A DNA stretch of 64,000 nucleotides from Streptomyces aureocirculatus (GTDB taxonomy: Bacteria > Actinomycetota > Actinomycetes > Streptomycetales > Streptomycetaceae): positions 62,001 to 126,000 of the forward strand of contig NZ_JOAP01000015.1 of assembly GCF_000720475.1 (NCBI RefSeq), in the 5' to 3' direction. Shown piece after piece: positions 1-7,844 of this stretch (the stretch's first letter is position 1; every line of letters begins with the position of its first letter). The position numbers were made by a program, and so were the translations under genes. The notes under the pieces are model-generated. The model made no database searches. It was given only the letters and a program-made list of their open reading frames with translations, and was not told the DNA's origin.

Positions 1-323
1 TACGTGGGATCCGCCCCGCGCGCGTCCATGGCGCCGCGCGCCCCCCGACCCCGTACCACCGCGCGCGGTGCGAAGCCCAGGTCCGTCAGTGTCCGGCCGG
101 GGAACATATGCAGGAACACCCGTTCGTAGGCGTAGTTGGGGCAGCGGATCTCGCCCGCCTCCACGCGGCCGACGTACCGCGCGTCGCAGCTCACCCGCTC
201 GCCGATCTCGCGCGCGGCCCGCCGTACCGCGGCCGCGAACTCGCCCGGTGAGCGCTGCCCGCGCAGTTGCCGGAACGTGAGATTCGGTCGCGGAGGCGGA
301 GTTGACGATGCCGACGACGCCAT
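1..323 (-). CDS. XRE-type helix-turn-helix regulator, 3' end outside the window
   Basis: Reading leftward from an ATG at 321-323, the frame stays open to the window edge, giving about 107 residues. A Shine-Dalgarno-like GAGAGGA lies just upstream. After a Ser/Pro-rich lead the protein reads FRQLRGQRSPGEFAAAVRRA and then a segment containing CDARYVGRVEAGEIRCPNYA, an XRE-like helix-turn-helix in which VGRVEAGE is the recognition part. From memory this looks like the NsdA-type family of Streptomyces XRE regulators, which have a long C-terminal region; that part is cut off here. The target is unknown. It diverges from the gene at 627. Confidence 0.8.
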   Translation of the reverse strand, partial: MASSASSTPPPRPNLTFRQLRGQRSPGEFAAAVRRAAREIGERVSCDARYVGRVEAGEIRCPNYAYERVFLHMFPGRTLTDLGFAPRAVVRGRGARGAMDARGADPT

Positions 324-626
324 ACCGGATCCTCTCGCTGGGGGCCGTGCCGGGGGCGCCGCGCGCCCCTGCCGCGGCGCCGCCCGCCCGTGGGCCGGCG
401 CCGACCGGTCGGCGTGCGTGCTGTGGGCCTGTCCGGCGGGGCATGAACGTACCCAATGGGAATCTGCCGGCACGCGTAGTTTGGCTACAAACGGGATATC
501 TCACCCGTGATCTGCCATGATCTGCCATCCTTTGCGGCGGCGTGGCGCCGTAGCCGTTCGCACCCCCGCGCGTTGAACCATGTGGAGAGGGAGCGATGCG
601 GCTTCCGCCCCGTCGAGGAGGTTCCC
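324..626. promoter_or_regulatory. Divergent intergenic region with small repeats
   Basis: About 300 bases separate the two divergent genes. No convincing gene is seen. Two small structures stand out: an inverted repeat GTTTG-GCTA-CAAAC at 479-492, and a tandem 10-bp direct repeat TGATCTGCCA at 509-518 and 519-528. Either could be a regulator site, but no specific regulator can be assigned. Confidence 0.4.
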
Positions 627-1208
627 TTGTTGGAATTCGGCACGGAGAGCGGCGTATCCGGGGGTGCGCTGACGACGGCACGGCACTGGCCGAGCCAGGA
701 TCGCAGTGCGGGGCCCGGCTGCGTCGGGCCGTGGGGCCCGGTCCGCGCCGGGGGCCACGAGGGCCACGGGCACCACGAGGGCCACGGGGACCACGAGGGT
801 CACGAGAACTGCGACCTCGTGACCGTGCCCGCGCGCCAGGGCCTAGAGGCCGTGGACATCCTGCGCCGGGGGGTCGGGGACGAGGGCGTGGGGCCCGTCC
901 TGCACGACGGGGGCTGCGACACCCTTGGCTTTCTTGTACCGGCCGGCACTGCGGATGGTTGGGACCTTCCCGGCAGCGCTTGTACCCAGACCTTCGGTCG
1001 TGGCGCTTTTCTCTCGCCGGGGGCGGGGCTGTGTCCGGGGGCGGGGCGGGGTCCGGATCCGGTGCCTTCGCCTCCCGGTGTGGGGGCCGGGTGGCTGGTG
1101 CCGCCCGGGGGGTTCGGGGGGCCCGAGCCCGTGACGGATCCCGCTGTGCTTCGGGCCGCCCTCGGGGAGGCTGCGCGGACGATCGAGGCTGCTGACAATT
1201 GCCGGTAG
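627..1208 (+). CDS. Conserved-looking hypothetical protein with a Gly/His/Glu repeat
   Basis: The frame opens further upstream, but a good AGGAGG at 616-621 precedes two in-frame TTG codons at 627 and 630, so the start is placed there (about 193 aa). Residues about 40-62 hold a GHEGH/HHEGHGD repeat. After it comes an ordered part with DLVTVPARQGLEAVDILRR, a central HDGG, TFGRGAF, and the C-terminal AALGEAARTIEAADNCR. The C-terminal half reads like a real conserved protein. The His-rich run might bind metal, but nothing else supports that. No signal peptide or membrane segment is seen. Function unknown. Confidence 0.65.
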   Translation: MLEFGTESGVSGGALTTARHWPSQDRSAGPGCVGPWGPVRAGGHEGHGHHEGHGDHEGHENCDLVTVPARQGLEAVDILRRGVGDEGVGPVLHDGGCDTLGFLVPAGTADGWDLPGSACTQTFGRGAFLSPGAGLCPGAGRGPDPVPSPPGVGAGWLVPPGGFGGPEPVTDPAVLRAALGEAARTIEAADNCR

Positions 1209-1229
1209 GGGGTGGTCGTGGCCGTATCT

Positions 1230-1294
1230 GGGGCTGCGCCCCTTGCCCCGCTGTCGCCGCTCCGCGGCTCGTCCTCAAACGCCGGACGGGCTGA
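1230..1294. repeat. Dispersed intergenic repeat, copy 1
   Basis: A small hairpin GGGGC-TGC-GCCCC (1230-1242) is followed by the core CTCAAACGCCGGACGGGCTG within 1268-1294. The same core, in either orientation, recurs at 33203, 34901, 41511, 49259, 53135 and 59363. It lies just upstream of the next gene's start. Confidence 0.8.
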
Positions 1295-1322
1295 AATTTG
1301 CCCACCCGGCGATAATGGGGTG

Positions 1323-2183
1323 ATGGCGCGGAACAGGCGGGGGCGGCAGGTTCGGGAGGCTCTGGTCGAGGAGGTCGACGGGGGGCTTGCCGAGTTGATG
1401 CCGGACCGGGAGCGGGGCGGAGCCTGGACTCTGCTCGTCGACGGTGCCCCGCAGTCCCACGTCGACCTCGACGACCCCACGTACCTCGACTTCGAGTACC
1501 AGCGCAGGCTCGGCCACATCGCCGACCTCGTCGCCCCGCCCGGCAGGCCCGTGCACGCCGTGCACCTCGGCGGCGGCGCCCTCACCCTCGCCCGCTACGT
1601 CGCCGCGACCCGCCCCCGCTCCACCCAGCAGGTCGTCGAACGCGACACCGCCCTCGTCCAACTCGTACGCCGCGCCCTGCCGCTCGACCCCGCGGCCCGC
1701 GTCCGGATACGCAACACCGACGCCAGGGAAGGGCTCGCGAAGGTCCCGGACGGGTGGGCCGACCTCGTGATAGCCGATGTGTTCAGCGGCGCCCGCACCC
1801 CCGCCCACCTGACCACCACGGAGTTCCTCACCGACGTCCGCAGGGCCCTCAAGCCCACCGGCTGGTACGCCGCCAACCTCGCCGACGGGCCGCCGCTCGC
1901 CTATCTGCGCGGCCAACTCGCCACTGCGGCCGATGTCTTCCCCGAGCTCGCCCTCGTCGCCGACCCCGCGGTCCTGCGCGGCAGACGCTTCGGCAACGCC
2001 GTCCTCCTCGCCGCAGGACAGCCGCTGCCCGTCGCCGAACTCACCCGGCGCAGCGCGGGCGACCCGCACCCGGCCCGGGTCGAACACGGGCGCGCCCTCG
2101 CCGACTTCAGCGGCGGCGCCACGGCGGTCACGGACGCGCGCGCCGTGGCGTCCCCCGCCCCGCCGCCGTCCGTGTTCCGCTGA
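1323..2183 (+). CDS. Spermidine-synthase-like Rossmann-fold protein
   Basis: About 286 aa. It has the layout of the spermidine synthase / SAM-dependent methyltransferase-fold family: TYLDFEYQRRLGHIADL, a glycine-rich nucleotide loop VHAVHLGGGALTLARYVA, the acidic end of strand 2 (VVERD), NTDAREGL and a DLVIADVFSGARTP active-site-like segment. Many actinobacterial members are annotated as spermidine synthases without proof and may instead be methyltransferase-like. ATG 1323 is used; GTG 1320 directly before it is equally possible. The ribosome site is weak. A dispersed repeat lies 30 bp upstream. Confidence 0.75.
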   Translation: MARNRRGRQVREALVEEVDGGLAELMPDRERGGAWTLLVDGAPQSHVDLDDPTYLDFEYQRRLGHIADLVAPPGRPVHAVHLGGGALTLARYVAATRPRSTQQVVERDTALVQLVRRALPLDPAARVRIRNTDAREGLAKVPDGWADLVIADVFSGARTPAHLTTTEFLTDVRRALKPTGWYAANLADGPPLAYLRGQLATAADVFPELALVADPAVLRGRRFGNAVLLAAGQPLPVAELTRRSAGDPHPARVEHGRALADFSGGATAVTDARAVASPAPPPSVFR

Positions 2184-2223
2184 GGTCGCCGCGCACACGG
2201 GTCCGAGCCGTCAACAGCGGCGG

Positions 2224-2820
2224 TCAGTAGGTGTTGATGTCGACCCGTGGCGCATGGTCGTGCCAGGTGCAGAACACCGACACCCGATCGGCACCCGACG
2301 CGAACTCCACGCGGATCCACCTCGACGCCTTCCACACCCGCATGGACCAGCCCGCCGACGGCGACGCCGACACCAGCGTCGCGGAGGACGCGCCGAGGTC
2401 GAGGACGACGCGGCCGCCGTCGGTGGTGTAGCCCTTGACGCCGTCGGACGAACCGGAACCGGGTGAGCGGGGGTGCGCGGGCCCCGAGGATGATCGGCCG
2501 CCGGGCTCGTCGCTTCGGGCGTCCGAGTGTTCCGCGGGTGGGTGTTTGCCGTCCTTCTCGCCGTCCGGGGCCTTGGTGGCGGGGGACGAGGACCCGGCAG
2601 GACCGCGGTCCTTCGACGGCTTGCCGCCCGGCCCCGGGCCGGGGCGGTGGGTGGACGACGACTGCGGGTCGGTGGCGCGGTCACCGGCCGCGAGCGGCAC
2701 GGCGCGCGGCGGGTCGTAGGCCGTGCCCGCCATCACCGTGTGCACGCCCCACCACGACAGCGTGACCGCCGCGCCCGTGGCGAGCGACCACGCGACGGCG
2801 TGTACGAGACCCCTGCGCAT
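2224..2820 (-). CDS. Membrane-anchored Ser/Pro/Gly-rich protein of unknown function
   Basis: Starting at ATG 2818-2820 gives about 198 aa. The N-terminus MRRGLVHAVAWSLATGAAVT is a signal-anchor: basic residues, then a hydrophobic helix to about residue 30. A long low-complexity stretch rich in Ser, Pro, Gly, Lys and Asp follows (about 45-130). A compact C-terminal domain ends with VSVFCTWHDHAPRVDINTY. An upstream extension of the frame was rejected because it has no hydrophobic start. It is divergent from the response regulator, so it may be a surface protein linked to that two-component system. Confidence 0.65.
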   Translation of the reverse strand: MRRGLVHAVAWSLATGAAVTLSWWGVHTVMAGTAYDPPRAVPLAAGDRATDPQSSSTHRPGPGPGGKPSKDRGPAGSSSPATKAPDGEKDGKHPPAEHSDARSDEPGGRSSSGPAHPRSPGSGSSDGVKGYTTDGGRVVLDLGASSATLVSASPSAGWSMRVWKASRWIRVEFASGADRVSVFCTWHDHAPRVDINTY

Positions 2821-2881
2821 CGCGGGCCATACTGCACCACGGGCCGGGCCGGGAACCAGGAGTCCCGCCTTCCGCTTGGCC

Positions 2882-2955
2882 CCGGACACGTGCCGGACGC
2901 GCCCCGGACACCCCTTTACGCAGGCGCCCTTACCGGACATCGGACCCATGTCCGG
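2882..2955. promoter_or_regulatory. Direct-repeat array and palindrome upstream of the response regulator
   Basis: In the 188-bp divergent gap, CCGGAC occurs at 2882, 2893 and 2904, an exact 11-bp period, and again at 2933. The last copy starts an inverted repeat CCGGACAT (2933-2940) / ATGTCCGG (2948-2955). Direct repeats with an 11-bp period are typical of OmpR/PhoB-family binding, so this may be an autoregulatory site. GC-rich composition makes chance copies likelier. Confidence 0.4.
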
Positions 2956-3008
2956 GCCAAAAGTCCCGCACGGCGTCCGGATCCCCCGCATGGCGTACGG
3001 TGCCGCCC

Positions 3009-3701
3009 ATGGCAAGTGTGCTCGTCGTCGAGGACGACCAGTTCGTGCGCTCGGCCCTCATCCGGCATCTGTCCGACGCCTCCCACACCGTACGGAGCGT
3101 CGGCACCGCCCTGGAGGCGCTGCGCGAGGTGGCCCATTTCCGCTTCGACGTCGTCATCCTGGACCTCGGCCTGCCCGACCTCGACGGCGCCGAGGCGCTG
3201 AAGATGCTGCGCGGCATCACCGACGTACCCGTGATCATCGCGACCGCGCGGGACGACGAGGGGGAGATCGTCCGCCTCCTCAACGACGGTGCCGACGACT
3301 ACCTGACCAAGCCGTTCTCCGTCGAGCACCTGTCCGCCCGGATGGCCGCCGTGCTGCGGCGCTCCCGCGGTGGCGCGGGCGGTGAGCAGCCCGCGCGCCA
3401 GGTGCTCCGGGTCGGCGGTCTTACCGTCGACCCGCTGCGCCGCCAGGCCGAGCTCGACGGCACCCGGCTCGACCTGACACGGCGCGAGTTCGACCTGCTC
3501 GCCTTCCTCGCCGGGCGGCCCGGCGTCGTCGTACCCCGCAAGGAACTGCTCGCCGAGGTCTGGCAGCAGAGCTACGGCGACGACCAGACCATCGACGTCC
3601 ATCTGTCCTGGCTGCGCAGGAAACTGGGCGAAACCGCTGCCAACCCCTGCTATCTGCACACGCTGCGGGGGGTCGGCGTGAAACTGGAGCCACCGCGGTG
3701 A
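3009..3701 (+). CDS. OmpR/PhoB-family response regulator
   Basis: 230 aa from ATG 3009. Receiver domain at residues 1-120: acidic pair E8/D9/D10, phospho-acceptor D52 (VILDLGLPD), T79 and K101 (YLTKPF). The C-terminal winged helix (about 135-228) has LTRREFDLLAFLAGRPGVVV and the recognition stretch DDQTIDVHLSWLRRKLG. All key residues are present. A histidine kinase starts 28 bp downstream, so the two form an operon. Possible operators are the repeats at 2882-2955 and at 5269-5286. Confidence 0.93.
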   Translation: MASVLVVEDDQFVRSALIRHLSDASHTVRSVGTALEALREVAHFRFDVVILDLGLPDLDGAEALKMLRGITDVPVIIATARDDEGEIVRLLNDGADDYLTKPFSVEHLSARMAAVLRRSRGGAGGEQPARQVLRVGGLTVDPLRRQAELDGTRLDLTRREFDLLAFLAGRPGVVVPRKELLAEVWQQSYGDDQTIDVHLSWLRRKLGETAANPCYLHTLRGVGVKLEPPR

Positions 3702-3729
3702 CCGGCGCCCCGGCGGCGGGGGCCGCGCC

Positions 3730-5274
3730 GTGAGGTGGGCGCTGGTGAAGGTGTGCCTCGCCGTCACCACGATGGTCGTGGCCGCCTTCGCCGTCCCGCT
3801 CGGCCTCGTCATCCAGGAGATGGCCCGCGACCGTGCCTTCTCCAACGCCGAACGGCACGCCGCGGGAATGGGCCCCACCCTCTCCATCACCACCGACCGC
3901 GCCCAGTTGACCCGCGCCGTCGCCACGTCCGAGGCGGGTGGCGACGGGCGGATGGCCGTGCATCTGCCGGCCGTCGGCGGGAAGCCGCCCCTGGAGATCG
4001 GCGAACGGCGTGCCGGACCGCACCAGGTGGCGGCCGCCCGGAAGCAGGGGCGGGCCAGGACCGCGAGCGTGCCCGGCGGCTTCGCGCTGCTCCAGCCCTT
4101 CGGGCTCGGCTCGGGCGAGATCGCCGTCGTCGAGATCCATGTGCCGGAGAGCGAGGTCAGCAATGGTGTGACCACGGCCTGGGTGATGCTCGCCGGGGTC
4201 GGTGTGGCGCTGATCATCGGCTCCGTCGCGGTCGCCGACCGGCTCGGCGTGCGCATGGTCCAGCCCGCTCGGCGGCTCGTGGGCGCCGCGCACGACCTGG
4301 GCGAGGGCAAGCTCGGCGCCCGGGTGCCGGAGGACGGGCCCACCGAACTGCGGCTCGCCGCGGTGGCGTTCAACTCCATGGCCGACCAGGTCGTCCAGCT
4401 CCTCGCCAACGAACGTGAACTGGCCGCCGACCTCTCCCACCGCCTGCGCACCCCGCTCACGGTGCTCCGCCTCAACGCGGCCTCGCTCGGTGATGGGCCC
4501 GCCGCCGAGCACACCCGTACCGCCGTGGAACGCCTCGAACACGAGGTTGACACCATCATCCGCACCGCGCGTGACGCGCGCCCGCAGACTGCGGTCGGTG
4601 TCCACACCGGTCCTGGTGCGGGCTGCGACGCCGCCGAAGTGATCCGTGAACGCATGGAGTTCTGGTCGGTGCTCGCCGAGGACGAGGGGCGCGAGGCGCG
4701 GGTCGCGGGCGTCGACACGCCGGTGTGGCTGCCGGTGGCGCGGGCCGACCTTGTCGCCGTGCTCGACGCGCTGCTCGGCAATGTGTTCCGGCACACCCGG
4801 GAGGGGACCGCGTTCGCCGTGGACGTGCACAGCGGTGAGGACGCGGTGATCGTGCTCGTGTCCGACGCCGGGGGCGGCATCGCCGACCCGGAGGCCGCGC
4901 TGGCCCGCGGCAGCTCCGGCCCCGCCGCGGGCGCGACCGGTTCCACCGGCCTCGGCCTCGACATCGTCCGCCGCCTCACCGAGTCCACGGGCGGCGACGT
5001 CCGCATCAGCAGGTCGGTCCTCGGCGGTACGGAGGTTCGCCTCTGGATCCCCAGGGATGCGAGGCGCTCTTCATTACGGGGCCGGGGTGTGGCCCGTAAG
5101 GGGCGCGGGGAACTGCGCGCTCAGCCACGAATCAGCCGCAGACGCGTCTGCGGCATGTTTTGGGCTGGCCGCGCAGTTCCCCGCGCCCCTGACGGGGCAC
5201 ACACCCCGCCCGCCCGGCGGACCGCACCCCCCTCCGGGGTCGCCAACCTTTGGCGGCCCCGATCGCACCCTTAA
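3730..5274 (+). CDS. Sensor histidine kinase with a repeat-derived C-terminal tail
   Basis: 514 aa from GTG 3730. First membrane helix at about 7-27, an extracytoplasmic loop of about 120 residues, second helix at about 147-168, HAMP region, then the H-box ADLSHRLRTPLTVLRLN with the phospho-acceptor at H237, N-box LLGNVFRHTREGTAFAV, G1 VSDAGGGI and G2 GSTGLGLDIV. The catalytic domain ends near GTEVRLWIPRD (about residue 448). The remaining 65 or so residues are Arg/Pro-rich and are encoded by a large inverted repeat (5083-5208), so the original stop has probably been lost. Partner: the response regulator just upstream. Confidence 0.9.
   Translation: MRWALVKVCLAVTTMVVAAFAVPLGLVIQEMARDRAFSNAERHAAGMGPTLSITTDRAQLTRAVATSEAGGDGRMAVHLPAVGGKPPLEIGERRAGPHQVAAARKQGRARTASVPGGFALLQPFGLGSGEIAVVEIHVPESEVSNGVTTAWVMLAGVGVALIIGSVAVADRLGVRMVQPARRLVGAAHDLGEGKLGARVPEDGPTELRLAAVAFNSMADQVVQLLANERELAADLSHRLRTPLTVLRLNAASLGDGPAAEHTRTAVERLEHEVDTIIRTARDARPQTAVGVHTGPGAGCDAAEVIRERMEFWSVLAEDEGREARVAGVDTPVWLPVARADLVAVLDALLGNVFRHTREGTAFAVDVHSGEDAVIVLVSDAGGGIADPEAALARGSSGPAAGATGSTGLGLDIVRRLTESTGGDVRISRSVLGGTEVRLWIPRDARRSSLRGRGVARKGRGELRAQPRISRRRVCGMFWAGRAVPRAPDGAHTPPARRTAPPSGVANLWRPRSHP
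5083..5208. repeat. Large imperfect inverted repeat (about 125 bp)
   Basis: The 21-bp arms at 5099-5119 and 5170-5190 are perfectly complementary. Inside is a 20-bp perfect palindrome at 5135-5154, and outside are further near-complementary arms (5083-5097 and 5193-5208). From memory, elements with GGGGCGCGGGGAACTGCGCG arms are common in Streptomyces intergenic DNA. Here the element lies inside the kinase reading frame. Confidence 0.85.
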
Positions 5275-5286
5275 GCGAACCTCAAG
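5269..5286 (+). promoter_or_regulatory. Candidate OmpR-type operator (11-bp direct repeat)
   Basis: CCTTAAG (5269-5275) and CCTCAAG (5280-5286) are spaced by 11 bp. The first copy overlaps the kinase stop codon. About 80 bp downstream is an AAGGAG ribosome site and an ATG (5365). This looks like the promoter of a target gene of the adjacent two-component system. Confidence 0.45.
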
Positions 5287-5364
5287 ATCCCACCCCGGGC
5301 CCCGGAAGCCCGTTTTGTCGCCGGATCGCGGCGCTAACGTGCACTCGCGGACCACAAGGAGCCC

Positions 5365-5538
5365 ATGTCTCCCCCCACACGCGCCCCGGTCGGCACTTCC
5401 CCCCCACCCGGCCGGGGCGCCCTCATATCCCCCGCTCAGCGCTCGCCCTCCTGGTCCGGCGGGGCCAGCTCCCCGCTCGCGGCCACCTTCGCGTACCAGT
5501 GGGCGCTCGACTTGGGCGTCCGCACCTGCGTGTCGTAG
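5365..5538 (+). pseudogene. Orphan start: ribosome site plus 57-codon open frame, possible remnant
   Basis: An AAGGAG (5356-5361) four bases before ATG 5365 opens a 57-codon frame, beginning MSPPTRAPVGTSPPPGRG, that ends at TAG 5536. The last third is antisense to the end of bglC, so it is unlikely to be native coding. The promoter and start look real while the body does not. A plausible reading is that the 5' end of an exported protein gene survived a deletion that joined it to the ceb cluster. A true short gene cannot be excluded. Confidence 0.3.
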
Positions 5539-6890
5539 TCGACGTACACCGCCCCGAACCGTTTGCCGTAGCCGTACGCCCACTCGAAGTTGTCCATCAA
5601 GGACCACAGGAAGTAGCCGCGTACGTCCGCGCCGGACAGGAGCGCCTGGTGCACGGCGGTCAGATGGCCGTGCAGATAGCGGACGCGGTCGGGGTCGTGG
5701 ACCTGGCCTGCCGCGCCGGGCTTGTCGTCGTAGGCCGCGCCGTTCTCGGTCACGAAAAGGGGAACCCCGGGAGCTTGAGCGGTGTACTCAAGGAGAAGGT
5801 CAGTCAGGCCGGTGGGGTCCACGGGCCAGCCCATGGCGGTGAGTTCGCCGGGGGCGCGATGGAAGGAGACGTGGTCGGCGCCCGGCCAGGGGGAGTGCTC
5901 GGCGGCGCCGTGCCCATCGAGGCGCGGACCGTTCGCGGCGGCGTCGGCGGAGGCCGACACGACAGCGGGGGAGTAGTAGTTGATGCCGATGAAGCCGAGT
6001 GGCTGCCGGGTGACGCCCAGGTCGCCGTCGTGCACGAAGGACCAGTCCGTGATCCGGGCGGTGTCCGCCAGCAGATCGTCGTCGTACGTCCCGCGGAGCA
6101 TCGGCCCGGTGAAGACCCGGTTGGCGAGCGCGTCGATGCGGCGGCGCGCGTCGAGATCCGCGGGCGCGGAGGTCAGGGGGCGCACGGCGCTCGGGTTGAG
6201 GCAGACGCCGACCTGGGCGCGGCCGGGAAGGACCGAGCGCAGCGCCCGCGCGCCCAGGCCGTGGGCGAGGTTGAGGTGGTGAGCCGCGCGCAGGGCGGCC
6301 GCGGGGTCGGTGCGGCCCGGCGCGTGCACGCCCGAGCCGTAGCCGAGGAACGCGCTGCACCAGGGCTCGTTGAGGGTCGCCCACCACTCCACCCGGTCCC
6401 CGAGCGCCCCGGCGACGATCCCGGCGTACTCCTCGAAGCGGAACGCGGTGTCCCGCTCCGGCCAGCCGCCTGCCGGAGAGCCGCTGGGAAAGGCCGACTC
6501 GAGCTCCTGCGGCAGGTCCCAGTGGTAGAGCGTGACCATCGGCGTGATGTCGTGCGTGAGCAGCTCGTCGACGAGCGCGCGATAGAAGTCGAGCCCGCGC
6601 TGCACGGCGGGCCCGCGCCCGGTGGGCTGCACCCGCGGCCAGGACACGGAGAAGCGGTAGGCGCCGATGCCCAGGTCCGCCATCAGCCGCACATCGTCGC
6701 GCCACCGGTGATAGTGGTCGCAGGCCACGTCCCCGGTGTCCCCGCCGAGCACCTTGCCCGGCGTATGACTGAAGGTGTCCCAGATGGACGGCGTCCTGCC
6801 GTCCTCGCGCACCGCCCCTTCGATCTGGTACGCGGCGGTCGCGGCTCCCCACAGGAAGGCGGGCGGAAACCGCAGGTTCGCGTCGGTCAT
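5436..6890 (-). CDS. bglC: Family GH1 beta-glucosidase (cellobiose hydrolysis)
   Basis: 484 aa. Typical GH1 barrel: it begins [18 protein letters not shown], has acid/base E175 in TLNEP and nucleophile E382 in VTENG, and ends with the [21 protein letters not shown] signature. No signal peptide, so it is cytoplasmic. It should split cellobiose and cellotriose imported by CebEFG. It is the last gene of the cebEFG-bglC row, 93 bp after cebG, and has its own near-perfect CebR operator overlapping the start codon. It would therefore be induced when CebR releases. Confidence 0.93.
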   Translation of the reverse strand: MTDANLRFPPAFLWGAATAAYQIEGAVREDGRTPSIWDTFSHTPGKVLGGDTGDVACDHYHRWRDDVRLMADLGIGAYRFSVSWPRVQPTGRGPAVQRGLDFYRALVDELLTHDITPMVTLYHWDLPQELESAFPSGSPAGGWPERDTAFRFEEYAGIVAGALGDRVEWWATLNEPWCSAFLGYGSGVHAPGRTDPAAALRAAHHLNLAHGLGARALRSVLPGRAQVGVCLNPSAVRPLTSAPADLDARRRIDALANRVFTGPMLRGTYDDDLLADTARITDWSFVHDGDLGVTRQPLGFIGINYYSPAVVSASADAAANGPRLDGHGAAEHSPWPGADHVSFHRAPGELTAMGWPVDPTGLTDLLLEYTAQAPGVPLFVTENGAAYDDKPGAAGQVHDPDRVRYLHGHLTAVHQALLSGADVRGYFLWSLMDNFEWAYGYGKRFGAVYVDYDTQVRTPKSSAHWYAKVAASGELAPPDQEGER

Positions 6891-6903
6891 GGAAGCGCTC
6901 CCA
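6890..6903. promoter_or_regulatory. CebR operator at the bglC start codon
   Basis: TGGAAGCGCTCCCA (TGGGAGCGCTTCCA on the coding strand) differs at one position from the perfect palindrome TGGGAGCGCTCCCA found upstream of cebE. It touches the bglC ATG, so bound CebR would block transcription and also cover the translation start. Confidence 0.8.
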
Positions 6904-6938
6904 AGGGTTGTACGGAAAGCAAGGGTTGTACGGAAAGG
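6903..6938. repeat. 18-bp tandem duplication in the bglC leader
   Basis: AAGGGTTGTACGGAAAG occurs twice head to tail (6903-6920 and 6921-6938), between cebG and bglC. It is a simple recent duplication in the leader and probably changes the operator-to-promoter distance. Confidence 0.85.
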
Positions 6939-6983
6939 ACGGGTCGGCCGACCGCGCGGCGGGGGCGGCCGGTACGGCGTGGG

Positions 6984-7835
6984 TCAGCCCTTGACGGCGC
7001 CCTGCATGATCCCGCCCACGATCTGCTTGCCGAAAAGCACGAAGGCGATGAGCAGCGGCAGCGTGCCGAGCAGCGCGCCCGCCATGATCACGGACTGGTC
7101 GGGAATCTGGCCGCGCCCGAGCCCGGCGAGGGCCACCTGCACGGTGGGTTCGCCGCCCTGGGTCAGCGCGATGATGGGCCAGAAGAAGTCGTTCCAGGCC
7201 ATGACGAAGGTCAGCATGCCGAGGACGGCCATCGCGGGCCTGGCCGCGGGGAAGACGACGTGCCATATCAGCCGGAAGCTGCTGGCACCGTCCACCCGGG
7301 CGGCCTCGATCAGCTCGGTCGGCAGCGCCTCGATGAGGTACTGCCGCATGAAGAAGACCCCGAAGGCGCTCACCAGCGTCGGCAGGACCACGGACTGCAA
7401 CTGATCGGTCCAGCCGAACTCCGCCACCATCATGAACAGCGGTACGACACTCAACTGCGGCGGCACCATCATCGTGCCGATCACAAGCAGCAGGAGCACC
7501 CCCCGGAAGCGGAAGCGCAGCTTGGCGAAGGCGAATCCGGCGAGGGTGGAGAAGAGCACGGTGCCCACGGTGATGCTGCCCGCTACCACCAGGGTGTTTA
7601 TCAGTGCCGTGCCCATGTTGGCGTCGGTCCAGGCGATCTCCAGGTTCTTGAAGAGGTTGCCGCCGAACCAGAAAGGAGGCGGCGTCTGGGCGAGCCGCGT
7701 GTTGTTGCGGGACGCGGCGATCGCGGTCCACACGAGCGGGAAGAGGGAGCCGACGGTGAACAGGATCAGCACGGCGTACGTCACCTTGCCGCCCCGCAGT
7801 TGGCGCCCGGCGCCGCGTTTCTTCAGGCTTGCCAC
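6984..7835 (-). CDS. cebG: ABC sugar transporter permease, CebG-like
   Basis: 283 aa, six predicted helices of the MalG type. The first helix is VTYAVLILFTVGSLFPLVW, and the cytoplasmic EAA loop reads LIEAARVDGASSFRLIWHVV. The C-terminus QIVGGIMQGAVKG is typical for this family. It starts 9 bp after the cebF stop and forms the membrane pore with CebF for cello-oligosaccharide uptake. As usual for this system no ATPase gene is nearby; a shared MsiK-type ATPase elsewhere is expected from established work. Confidence 0.92.
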   Translation of the reverse strand: MASLKKRGAGRQLRGGKVTYAVLILFTVGSLFPLVWTAIAASRNNTRLAQTPPPFWFGGNLFKNLEIAWTDANMGTALINTLVVAGSITVGTVLFSTLAGFAFAKLRFRFRGVLLLLVIGTMMVPPQLSVVPLFMMVAEFGWTDQLQSVVLPTLVSAFGVFFMRQYLIEALPTELIEAARVDGASSFRLIWHVVFPAARPAMAVLGMLTFVMAWNDFFWPIIALTQGGEPTVQVALAGLGRGQIPDQSVIMAGALLGTLPLLIAFVLFGKQIVGGIMQGAVKG

Positions 7836-7844
7836 GTCATCCCC

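Noticed and set aside
2916..5006. A long open frame antisense to the two-component genes
   Set aside because: The sense strand has complete receiver, kinase and winged-helix motifs; the antisense product has none.
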